Shown: in pieces, positions 1 to 11,700 of the stretch
Layout of the letters: every line of letters begins with the position of its first letter
How positions within the stretch are numbered: the first letter of the stretch is position 1
Assembly: GCF_963576545.1 (NCBI RefSeq)
Contig: NC_083638.1
Span: forward strand, 2,464,619 to 2,528,618
Source of the DNA: Limanda limanda
Lineage: Eukaryota > Chordata > Actinopteri > Pleuronectiformes > Pleuronectidae
Reading direction: 5' to 3'
Length of the DNA: 64,000 nt
Made by a program: the position numbers and the translations under genes
Notes under the pieces: generated by a model
Told to the model about the DNA's origin: nothing
What the model saw: only the letters and a program-made list of their open reading frames with translations
Databases searched by the model: none

Positions 1-60
1 TCCTCCTCCATCTCAGCCTCCTCCACCTGTTCCTTCCATGGAACCCTTTCATCACCCGTT

Positions 61-240
61 TCACTTTCTTTTACTTGCACTGTTTCCTCCATCCTTCCCT
101 TGCTGCTCACTCTCCTTTCCTTCACCTGCCTGCTTTTCCTCCTCACCTGTCTTCTCCTCCACCTGCTTCACAGCACTCTCACCACTTTCTTCTTCCCCTT
201 CACCTCCCACCTCCCTTTCTTCTACCTCACCAACAACCAT
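61..240 (-). other. Glu/Lys-rich 59-codon reading frame
   Basis: Minus-strand ATG at 240 to TGA at 61, coding a low-complexity acidic peptide (VEEREVGGEGEEE ... ASKRK). A stop lies two codons upstream of the ATG and no splice sites are convincing. The plus strand is pyrimidine-rich throughout. It could be the tail of an unseen upstream gene or just skewed DNA. Not recognised. Confidence 0.15.
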
Positions 241-519
241 TATTCAAACACATCTAAACAGAACAATTCAATTTGAAGACAGTGGAAATAAATGTCAGAT
301 CAGGAAACAGAGTGTGTGACCTGGTTACATCTCAGTTAAACACTCTCAACTCTCAGCTGTGTTCAAGTCGCTGTTCCAGACTTTTTGATCATATCACACA
401 ATCTTCACCAGGAGGGAACGTTTCTCGATATGATCTTGAATTTTTACACTTTAGAGAGAACTTCATCCATAAGTAAAACACAGAGAATATATCAGAATCT
501 TTGATTAATGAATTGAAGT

Positions 520-1530
520 GATTCTTTTTTCAGGACAGAATGGAACAACTCATTTCAACATTAAAAAGACATCGTTGTAAACAGTGGTGACACGACACAG
601 TGACACTAGACAATAAGTGTCGGGCCTCATTTACCAAACGGTGCCATGTGTCTGATCCATCGTGTAAATGTGTGTTCGCCCCTTCGCCCTCATGACAAGA
701 CGCCGCCACAGCCTCCTCAGTGAGTCATGTGATGTCAGAGAATTTCAACTTTATTGAAGTGCAAACTGTTTATTTTCATGTAAAAATAAAGATATGATTC
801 ATGTTAACAAAGCAGCTACAAGATTTTACAAGTGAATAAAACAACCTGAGGTTTGAAAGAGTTGTTTCTGTGATGATCAAACTGGATTTCGTGGTTTTCC
901 TGCAGCAGTTGAATTAAATCATTTGAAGCTGAGATTTTCGACCTTCTACCGTTAAACAGTGAAACATGGAAAGTGAGAAACTCAAACTCAGGTCAGATCC
1001 GTCACCTGTGACTTTACAGAGAAGATCTTATCTGACGTCATTCAATAAAACACAGTGAAATAAAAACGTTAAAATTTAGACTAAATAAAGATGAAAATAA
1101 ATGAACTGCATCGCCCCCTGGTGGTTGGCTGCAGTACAGGTCATAAAACCCGCCTCCTCCATGAGTCTGATCAGCTGATTATTGAATCACTAATTCTCTC
1201 TGTGTCGCTGTGAGACGTGACGGACGACATGTCGCTCACCAACCAATCAGTGCTTGACGTTTCCATGGATACAATATTCTGGTATCAACCAGATTAAACA
1301 ATAATCTGAATAAGACACTAACGTATAAACAGTATGTTCTGATGAACTTAACCTGAATGAGATCATACTCAGAATAATCAACAATCATTGATAAAACAGT
1401 ATAACGTCCTGTCGGAGTTTACACAACATCTTGACATCCGACAGTTACAAGTGATGACATCACGTCCTGGATGTAGTTAGGTCTGTGTGTGAAGTACGAT
1501 CAGAGACTGTATATAAATGATTCTTCTGCA
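520..1530. repeat. Duplicated 3'-flank block, copy 1
   Basis: Noncoding block starting near TTTCAGGACAGAATGGAAC and containing GTGTCGGGCCTCATTTACC. Close copies lie at 2850-3700 and 23824-24500. No gene is seen in it. It marks the 3' side of NLR duplication units. Confidence 0.7.
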
Positions 1531-1589
1531 GTTGATCACGTTGTGGATTGAAAAATGTCACTTTAAGGGATATTCCCTTGTTTCCTTTA

Positions 1590-2016
1590 ATTTCATGTAC
1601 ATTTGTGAATAAATGTCGATTGTGATCTTATTGTCCAATGTTGTATAAACACTGTACATGAAAGAAAGTCCACTTGTATAAAACTTTCTATCTCTTTGTA
1701 CATGAGCAGGAACAGGCAGATCAGTTATGAACACATGTGTGAAGAATCCAGAAAGAATGAAAATCATCAAAATGTGAATTCACATGTTTTTCAAGAAGTC
1801 ATTGAACTGATTCGATCTGATGAGTCCAGACGTTTTCATCTTCTCATTGAAGCAGAGCCGCAGGCTCCCGGCTCCAAACCAATTATCTCTGTGTTTCTAA
1901 ACGTCTTTCACCCACAGACTCACACCACTTTACATCAGAGTCATTAGGTGAAGCAGGTTATTAAACTATGTACATGTCAAACTTCACTATTTGACAAATA
2001 ACATGATTAAATTGTC
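1590..2016. repeat. Block shared with 43735-44045
   Basis: Noncoding sequence (GAGTCCAGACGTTTTCATC, CCGCAGGCTCCCGGCTCC) repeated at 43735-44045. It belongs to the flanking segmental duplication. No coding potential is seen. Confidence 0.6.
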
Positions 2017-2631
2017 CCGGAGTTTCTGTGCCTTAGCGCCCGCGGATGCAGGGCCACAGCTGTGGCCGCACCATGGATATGATTGTGGATCGCGCGGCAG
2101 AGGTCGCAATGGTGGATCCAGTTCGGTGGATTCTGTATCGTGCCAGCTGATCGTCGTTGTAATGGAGGATCCTTTGTCGCGTTGGCATCGGATGATGAGG
2201 GACCACGACCGAGGCGGCAGCTGATAATGGATTCTAACTGGCGGCGGTGGACAATGACTGTGGATTATAGTGGATCTCATCCTGATGCTGGATCGTGGTC
2301 TTGCTGCTGGCCAGAGACTGTGATTGCAGCGGGACTGCCTGACACATAGTATTGAAAAATGTTTAGCCTAATGGATGCTGCTAAAAATCCTGATGATGTT
2401 TTCTTACACCTGACATCTATTGCACTTCTGTCCGTCCTGGGAGACGGATCCTCACATGTGTCTCTCTGAGGTTTCTACATATTTTTACCTGTGAAAAGGG
2501 TTTTTAGTAGTTTTTCCTTACTCTTGTTGAGGGTTAAGGACAGAGGATGTCACACAATGTTAAAGCCCCATGAGACGAATTGTTATTTGTGAATGTGGGC
2601 TATACAAATAAAACTTGATTGATTGATTGAT
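2017..2631 (+). mobile_element. L2-like LINE, 3' UTR only
   Basis: Matches the tail of the longer element at 27241-28845: TCCGTCCTGGGAGACGGATC, a TTTTTCCT...GGACAGAGGATGTC stretch, GGGCTATACAAATAAA, then a (TTGA)n end. 5' truncated. ORFs over it are chance. Confidence 0.75.
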
Positions 2632-2849
2632 CTTCGGTTCAGTGACTGATTTTCTTTAACTTTAATAGAATTTCTTTTTTGTTTGAGATGTTGCTTGTTT
2701 TCAGGACAAAGAGCCAAAGACAAAAAAGCTAAATTAGCTAAGCTAGTCAGTGATGGTGATCAGGACCAAGGTTTACCTAATGTTAGCTACAGAATAAGTA
2801 AGTAAAACACACAGAATGTATCAAAATCTTTGATTAATGAATTAATGGG

Positions 2850-3700
2850 ATGCTTTATTCAGGACAAAATGGAACAACTCATTTCAACATTAAAAAGACA
2901 TCGTTGTAAACAGTGGTGACACGACACAGTGACACTAGACAATAAGTGTCGGGCCTCATTTACCAAACGGTGCCATGTGTCTGATCCATCATGTAAATGT
3001 GTGTTCGCCCCTTCGCCCTCATGACAAGACGCCGCCACAGCCTCAGTGAGTCATGTGATGTCAGAGAATTTAATCTTTAATGAAGTGGAAGCTGTTTATT
3101 TTCATGTAAAAATAAAGAAATGATTCATGTAAATAAAGAAGCCTCACAATTTTACAAGGCAATAAAACAACCTGAGGTTTGAAAGAGACGTTTCTGTGAT
3201 GATCAAACTGGATTTTGTAGTTTCCTGCAGCAGTTGAATTAAATCATTTGAAGCTGAGATTTTCGACCTTCTACCGTTAAACAGTGAAACATGGAAAGTG
3301 AGAAACTCAAACTCAGGTCAGATCCGTCACCTGCGACTTTACAGAGAAGATCTTATCTGACGTGATTCAATAAAACACCGTGAAATAAAAACATTAAAAT
3401 TTAGACTAAATAAAGATGAAAATTAATGATCTGCATCGCCCCCTGGTGGCTGGCTGCAGTACAGGTCATGAATCCTAAACTTGACGTTTCCATGGATACA
3501 ATATTCTGGTATCAACCAGATTAAGACAATAATCTGAATAAGACACTAACGTATAAACAGTATGTTCTGATGAACTTAACCTGAATGAGTTCATACTCAG
3601 ATTAATCAACAATCATTGATAAAACAAGTGATGACATCATGTCCTGGACGTAGTGAGGTCTGTGCGTGAAGTACAATCAGAGACTGTATATAAATGATTC
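2850..3700. repeat. Duplicated 3'-flank block, copy 2
   Basis: Second direct copy of the block at 520-1530, differing by small substitutions and a ~90-nt deletion. It continues directly into the flank of NLR-A. Confidence 0.7.
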
Positions 3701-5557
3701 TTCTGAATAAGTTCTTCATCTCGTCATCATCTTTTCTTCTTTATTTACATCGACTCTTAGAAATCACTGTTGACTTTATACTTCAATGTACTGAGCATCT
3801 TATTTACAGCCTGGTCTCATCAATCTGTGTTCAGATAACACGACTTTACACTTTCTGATTCCCTGCAGTGCTCATGGTTTTCACCTGATGTCTTTAGTTC
3901 TCAACACAACATGCTAACACGCTGCCGTCAGCAGGATCAGGGTGAAACTGTTTAAAATATAAGAAGCTTGTCTGAACTTAGCAGTTATTAATTTATAACA
4001 GCGACTGCTCACAGTTTCATGTCACGACCAGTAAATATAATGTCACTTTTTACATTAGAAAACAAAATTTGCTTTAAATTTTTAATGCATTTTTCTGCAC
4101 ATAACTTGGAAATATTTACGACTTTGACTTTTGTGAGTAAAAGGACAGAGCAGCAGCAGATCCAGTGATGATGCTGTGTCACATCCACAGGAACACACAG
4201 GGAGGACGGTGGACTGGACACTGTGTGACAGCTGATCTCAGAGCAGCTCACCTCCTCTGATTCCTCTGGAGCTCTGTCTCCACTCTGCCTCCCAGCAACA
4301 AGACCCAGTCAGAGCCGCTCTACACACAAGCTGCTGCTGCTTCAGCCTCTGGATCCTCAGGACACAGCTTAGCCTCCGTCCACACACTGTCCTCTTCACA
4401 CTCACCTTCAAAAAGACCACCTACTGTTGAGAGAAGAAGACATCAGTGTTACAGAGACTCACTTCATCAGCTGTGAGTCAGTGATGCAGCACATCCAGTA
4501 GAAAGAGCAGCAGGGACTTCAGTCCTGTTCAGAGGTGGAGCAGCTTCCTCTCTGCTTCATGTTCACGTGTTGGAATGAACACGCTAAGAGCTCAGTGTGT
4601 TTCCTCTGCATGTCAAAGTGCAGAGTGGACACCTGAGAGGTGGATTTACTGCTGTTACAGGTGAAGACATGTTTCACTGTGTGAGCACATGCACATAAAA
4701 GGGGCGGGGTTTACTGTGTATGACCAATCACAGACATGGACAGTTTGACTGACAGCAGAGCCTCATATTTCACAACCAGGATCAAACTGTTCAATAATAA
4801 AAATCAGAGGAGAACAAACACATGACCCAGAATAAAAGAATCTCAGTTACAGCTGCTAAATGCAGGAATAACAGCTGGTAAAACATCTGTGATTGTGTCA
4901 ATGTGGAAGTTACAGCGCCCCCTGGTGGCATTTGGTAAAAATATATTACGTGACCACGCCATAATAACGTGTGTGAACGAGATAAATAACTCGAGGCCAC
5001 GAGATCTGAATCTGTTGTTTACTAACAAGATGAGTGGAAGAGAGAAAGATTCTTAATGAGAAACGTTTGAATCCCAGGATGTGACACACACTGTCTCACT
5101 GTCTCTGAGGACACAAACATGGACCTGTCTCCAGGAAGCTGACTGAGTGCATCTGGTGTTTTGGTGACAGGATGAGTCTGGAGAGATTGAGATGTTCTGG
5201 GTGAGTTAGAGATCAACTGAACCAACCAGACGTTGATTAAAATTTCCCTTATCTGTCCCTTTAAGGAGAGTGTGCACCACACAACAGTGCAGAGTCACTA
5301 TGGTCAGTGGGCGGAGCTTTTATACGGGTTGATTTCTAACTTAACCTGGAGCAGGTTAGCCGTTCATCACAAGTTACCATGGTGATTTACTTCGTTAAGA
5401 AGTGGACGAGCTTCGTAGGACTGAAAAAACTAAACCTGAAGTTAACCTGATAAAAACAAATCCTGCTTGGTAGCACAGACCCTGGATCTGTGATACTGAC
5501 TGTGTTTAGTAACATACTGATGAAAGCAGCGTGGACTGACTCCAACCATCTACTGAC
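3700..5557. repeat. Segmental-duplication 3' flank of NLR-A
   Basis: Noncoding apart from the B30.2 remnant. Matching sequence is at 24480-26270 and at 44100-44450 plus 46019-47330. It contains a GCGCCCCCTGGTGGC motif and TTTATACGGG near 5320. Confidence 0.65.
4252..4423 (-). pseudogene. Decayed B30.2 (PRY/SPRY) exon, unit 1
   Basis: Exon-like block bounded by CTCTCAACAG and GAGGAG|GTGAGC. One frame reads LVCRAALTGSCCWEAEWRQ then SSRGIRGGE, matching the SPRY core in which L-C-R-x-x-L-T-G-x-C-x-W-E-x-E-W is conserved; the strands between WEVEW and YRGI are missing. Spliced to the last LRR exon in phase, translation would stop after about four codons (a TGA), so the block can only be untranslated or dead. 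The SPRY match is read by eye; a domain search would settle it. Confidence 0.5.
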
Positions 5558-5731
5558 CTCAGAGTCTCCAGTCGACAGGTTGGACTCTGCTGTAGATCAA
5601 GCAGCTCCTTCACTCCTGAGTCCTGCAGGTCGTTGTTACTCAGATCCAGATCTCTCAGATGAGAGGGGTTTGACCTCAGAGCTGAAGCCAGAGAAGAACA
5701 GCTGATCTCTGACAGACTGCAGAGAATCAAC
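5558..5731 (-). CDS. NLR-A LRR exon 4 (last recognised)
   Basis: 174-nt LRR exon coding [38 protein letters not shown]. It has a usable donor (CTGAG|GTCAGT). If the donor is skipped, translation runs on as [16 protein letters not shown] and stops at about 5506. A near-identical tail follows the last LRR exon in NLR-B and NLR-C. Confidence 0.85.
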
Positions 5732-8700
5732 CTGGATAAAGGATAAAACTTAACTGTGAATTAAACTGAGTTCATGTGTGAAAATAACAGAAAAATATTC
5801 ATGTGAGCACAGACTCATAACACGGAAGATAAATATGAAATCAGACATGTTGGACTAAAAACAAGTCCTGATTCAGTAAAAAATAGATTATTTGGACCCT
5901 GTCTCTGTCCCGCAGATCAGTTAAGGAAATCCAGAACTAAACTCATATGTTTTTTAACAAGTAGCTGAATATTTAAAATGTCACAGAATTTGAATGAATG
6001 GATTCAAGTTATGTATGAAGAGAATTTATGTTAAATTAGAATTAAATGAGATCAAATGCTGTTTATAGATATGAAATCTAAAAAAGTCAGTCAGTGAACT
6101 GACCTCAGAGTCTCCAGTCGACAGGTTGGACTCTGTAGAAAACCACACAGCTCCTTCACTCCTGAGTCCTGCAGGTCGTTGTTATTACTCAGATCCAGTT
6201 CTCTCAGATGAGAGGGGTTTGACGTCAGAGCTGAAGCCAGAGAAGAACAGCTGATCTCTGACAGTCTGCAGTCCCCCAACCTGGATAAAGACCATATTAG
6301 TAAACTTTATTGATAGTACATTTTAAAAACAGAGTTTACAAAGTGCTTTGACAGCAAAGCAAGAAAAACTAGGGCTACGTTGTAGCACTTGCGATCCCGA
6401 GCACCTGCACGTTGAAGCCTGTTGCGTGCGGTCGGTGGAGAGCGTGATCGATGACCAAGCGCACGTCTCCGCGTTGCATGCGTTTTGCGCTCTGCAGCAA
6501 GGATTAACGTTTCACTTCCTGCGTCCTTCACGCGATGTAGATCCTTGCCTGCTTATTGCTCGTTATGGTCCACGCTATCAAATAGCACATCATACTGTGA
6601 ACATTTTATGTAAATCGATTGATAGTTGTAAAACAAAGCTTACTTCCTGTTCCCAGTAGGAGGCGCCATCACTATTATTACGCACACACATATAGATCTG
6701 TTCAAGTAGGCGCTCTGATGTAGCGTGAGCAATTTTGTGTCAATTGGACAATGTAACAACAACTTTATTTTCACACTGATCAGTAGGTGGCGCTATGACC
6801 CTGAACTAATATTTATTTATGGATGTGTTCAGGTCAGGATTGTGATCATAGGTCAGTAGTTCGGAGCCGGTTGGGTAATGCAGAGTGGATTAACAAAGTA
6901 CTTCCTGTTTCATGGCGAAGCAGTAGGTGGTGCTATGACACTGAGGAAATATTGACACATAGAGCTGTCCAGGCTTGGACTCTGATCATATGCTAGAAGT
7001 TTGGTAGTGATAGGACAATGCACACTGGAGTTATGACAACATCGTGTCCTCTGGCGAAGGACTATCCTTCGCCGCACATCAATGTTTACACGGTTTGAGG
7101 AAATGTCACCATTCTGACCATGATCCATGACTTGACTGAGCTCTTTTGAGCTGTATATTGTAAAGCAGCCAGGAGCAGTATAAAACATTTCACTTCCTGT
7201 GAGCACCAAGGAGCTCTGTGATTTCAAGTCATACTTTCTAAGTAGATGTCATCAGGCCGGGACTCTTGTCTTACATGTCTAGTTTGGACTCGATTGGACC
7301 AGGGATGTCCGAGATACAGAACCTCGTGTTTTGATGGCTTTTAATCAAACTTTGACGCCACGCCACGGTCACATGTCCTTAAAACCATATGAATATCTTC
7401 ACGGAGGGGGGGGGGGGGGCTGTTGCTACACACATGTAGTTTGAGTGAGATAGAACCATGAACAGTGAAGTTACAGCAATTTCGTGTTTCACCGCGAGTT
7501 GATGAAATCTGATGCCACGCCATTAATGTGGCGTTTGACGAAAACAGTAATCTTATATCTTCATTATCAATGTCTTGAGACCCATTAAACACAGTTTGAC
7601 ATAGTTGAGGTCAGTGGATGAGGAGGAACACATCCAAGTGTAAGACATGCAAAAAACAAGACATTCCTGTTGCCACCAGGGGGCGCTGTGATTTTAAGTC
7701 ATGATCAAGTCATGATGATGTATAGATGTCATTAAGCTGTTACTCTTGTCTCACGTGTTAGTTTGGACTCGATTGGACCGTGTTTGTCCGAGATACAGAA
7801 CCTCGTGTTTTGATGGCGTTCAATCAAACTTGACGCCACGGTCACACGGTGTGACGAAAAATCGATCTCTAAATCAGTTTTTATCCATCTTGTTGTGATG
7901 ACACTCATCTAAATTTTGAGTTGATCTGATGAAAGCTCTACGACAAGTACGTAAAAGTAAAAATGTGGAATATGGCCAAAATGGCCACTAAATCCAAAAT
8001 GGCGGGCTTCCTGTTGCGTTTTTCATAATGCTCCATGAGGCTTTTTTCTATATTAGTCACGATACAGCTGTATTCCGATTTTGGTGAAAATCAGCTATGT
8101 GGAAACCTAGGGGCTGGGTTCCATGGGGCGCTGTTGAGCCATTTTGCCTCGCCCATTTACAAATACTCCAGAATACGTGAATTTTCACCACCTTCTAATT
8201 TTCTGCAAAGTTTGGTAAGAAGTTCAGCATGTTAAAACTCTCAAAAAGCCAATTCAGGTTTGTCACAATAATAATAATCCTTACAGATTCAATAGGGCCT
8301 CACACCGTGTTCGGTGCTCGGGCCCTAATAAATAAAAACTTGAACCCATAAAAGCAGTAAAATGACAATAGAGATAAATGAACAAGTAAATAAAAGTTAA
8401 AAAATTATAAAAACACAGTAAAAAGACAACATCACATGAAAGCAAGTTTATACAAATGTGTTTCTATACAAATAGGTTCTCCTTCTGTTTGATGTGTTTT
8501 CTGTTTATTTAGTTAATGTCTGTTGTTTATGTTTGAGTTGTTTCATGTTTTCACACTCTGTGTTTGTTTCATTTTGTAGTTCTGTTCCTTGTGTGTTTTC
8601 TGTCTTCACTTCCTGTCGGTGATTGTCTGCGCCAGTCCTCATGTGTTGCACCTGTGTCTATATACAAGTCTCTGTGCTCCCCTTTGTCAGATCGTTTGTT

Positions 8701-11700
8701 GTACCATGAGGATGTTTTGTTCTGCTCTCCTGTCCTGATCTCCCGTGTCTTGGTATCTTGTGTCTCCTGAGCCTCTGCACCTCTGCATTCCCTGTGTAAG
8801 CCTCCTGTCTTTTCTTCCCTTTTAGTGTTTATCCAGTTTGTCCCTTTAGTGTTTATGTTTTGTCCCTTGAAGACGTTGTTCATTAAAGATTCAATCTCTT
8901 GATTATACTCTGCGTCTGGGTCCTACTGCTCCACCTCACCCCTCACCCCTGACAAGCAATATGAATTCACTACGTCTTCACCCACATTCAAAACCAACGT
9001 GGTAACCAATATCATAAGCCTTTGTTTGCTCAGCTTTAAAATGAAAGACTTTTATTAAATCACCCTATGAAATAAAAATGTATAACGAGTAGGCAAAACA
9101 GACTATTACAGATACAAACCGATTGGTCCATATTGCTGCTCACTTCTGTTTGATTTACCAGCACATGAGTTTGTAGCATCAGCTGGAGGGTAAAGCGTTT
9201 GCATCGTCTGCTGAAGTGGTAAATTACTTTACCAGAGGCTTGTCGCTGATTAATCACCTCTGATGTATAATCTGGAAAGATGTAAACCCTAGCATCATCA
9301 TAATACAAGGGTGCTCTCTCCTGACTTAATTGCAATATCAGCTCCCTGTTCTGGTCGCGGTGCATTTTTGCAATAATTGTCCGTTGTCGTTTCCCTCTGA
9401 CCTCAGTCGGGGTTTCATAATGCGGTGGGGTCTATCCACTTCCACCACTCTGGAGAACGCAGTCTGGCTGAAAAGATCAATGATCATTTCAGACACAAAG
9501 GTGGTAGGATGTCCCTTCTCCTCGCCTTCTGTGAATCCCAAAAAACTTCAGATTCAACCGTCTGGTTCACCATCCAACGCAGAACGTTTGTAGCCTGTAG
9601 CTCCTGGCAGGTCCTCTCTATAGACGCGGGTGTCATGCTCAGTTACTGTGCTGGTTGGCCCCTCCCCTTTCTCCGCAATGGCTGATTGTTCCTTTTGCAT
9701 GAGAGTAAGGGAGTTTTGAATAGAGTCCAAGCGGGTAGTGTTGGAGTGTCTGGTTTCTTCTTTCAACTTCCTCATCTCCCTACCTTGAATTTCTATAGCA
9801 GCTCATACGACAGTTGGTGCAGGCTGAGGCACGGCTGCATCGAGATTCACCGGTGTTGGCTGTGCAGCCATGTGCTTCTCGTCAGGTGCAGCGTCGTTTG
9901 AAAGTTTATTCGGTTCTTTCTCGGTCCGATTGCCTTTTCTAAAGTTGTTGTGTGAAGAGGGCGAGCAGTTCCATGATTATGTTTTCTTGAAGTGGCGATG
10001 ACCTGAGCAGCAGTTTGACCAGTTGAAAGTGGAGCAGGGAGCCTGAGGAACACGTGTGTACAGCATTGGATTGTTTCTCTGTCAGTAAAACTTCAGTCAC
10101 ATTGAGCCTGACTCGGTCCCCAGCGCTCATCCTACAAACATCTCTCAGCTCAGAATCAGTGTTCACTGTTAGGAACACATGTTCTGACCTTTGACCTTAA
10201 AGATCCAGTGTGGAAGATTCAGGTGAAAAGATCCATTGTTAGAAACTGAAGAGAAAAGAATCCTAATGATGTTTTCACCAGTTTCATCTTAACTGTACAC
10301 TTGTTTTCTTTACTTTAGATTGAGACATTTAAGTTTTAAATACTATATACTATATATTAACATCAGGAGCGGGTCCTCCCTACGGAGGCAGCCATATTTT
10401 TTTACAGTAGTAAAAACTGGATGAACTAAACGTTTTGAGTTTCTATGACAACTGAAGCTACAACAGGTTCTGTTTCCTGTTTGGAAGGCGAGGGTGTTCA
10501 GCTGCAACATGACACTTCACCACTAGATGTCACTACATTCTACACACTGAACCTTTAACAGTGAAACATGATGTCTGACCTCAGGGTCTCCAGTCGACAG
10601 GTTGGACTCTGTAGAAAACCACACAGCTCCTTCACTCCTGAGTCCTGCAGCTTGTTGTCAGTCAGATCCAGTTCTCTCAGATGAGAGGGGTTTGACCTCA
10701 GAGCTGAAGCCAGAGAAGAACAGCTGATCTCTGACAGACTGCAGCCCTTCAACCTGGATAAAGAAATATGAATATTAGAATGTGTTGTGTTGTTGTGGAT
10801 CGTCATCATGTCAACACAGACTCTCAACATGCTGCTGACCTCAGTTCCGTCTGTGACCTGAAGATAAATATTAGATCAGACATGTTGGACCATTGTTTCG
10901 TTCATCTCCTTCTTAAGTAGGGATGGCTCCTCATAGCCACTTCCTGTTTGTTTCTATACTTAACTGTCCAACGTGTTTCAATAAGAATTTGTCTTATTCT
11001 GAAAACCTGAGGAGGACGAGTGCTCGGCCTCAGTCCACATGTTATTTACTGACACTTTCTCAGTGATCAGGAGCAGGTGAGTGCAGGTGAATGGAGTTGA
11101 TGAGGTGGACGTGAGGGACAGATGACTGAGGGACAGTGAGCAGAGCAGAACTGAGACAATTTAAATAAATAATGACCCAAAAAGAAATAAAGTCTGAAAA
11201 GTGAAGAAGGATTTAAGGACCTCAGAGTCTCCAGTCGACAGTTTGGACTCTCCAGTCCAGAACACAGCAGCTTCACTTCTGAATCCTGCAGCTCGTTGTC
11301 AGTCAGATCCAGTTCTCTCAGATGTGAGGGGTCTGACTTCAGAGCTGAGGCCACAACTTCACAGTGAGTCTCTGAGAGTCGACAACCACTGAGTCTGTAA
11401 TTAAAGAAAATATCTGTTAGAATAAAATCAGAAAGCACAACATTCACTGAAGAAGAAGGTTTTAATTTTTTTTTATTAATATTTTTGGTAAACAGATGCC
11501 TGCGGATGACTCTAGCTGTGACTTATGAGCTGGAAAACACAATGGGACCAAAGCATGAAGCCTTACCTAGCCCAAGTTCAAATTTGATAACAATACCACA
11601 GAAAATTTGTATTTTACATATGTTTTTCTAAGGGTATGTCTAGGCGGTTTCTTTTTGGAGACTCCAAAGGACCCTTGGTAACCATGGTCACACTATTTCA

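Noticed and set aside
1987..2349. Three overlapping ORFs on both strands
   Set aside because: They lie in an L2 LINE 3' UTR that recurs at 28.2-28.8 kb with different frames.
7405..7419. Poly-G as a regulatory element
   Set aside because: A simple homopolymer within a repeat; nothing ties it to a gene.
8564..8883. 68- and 104-codon ORFs on opposite strands
   Set aside because: Inside a probable LTR; no domain, biased composition.
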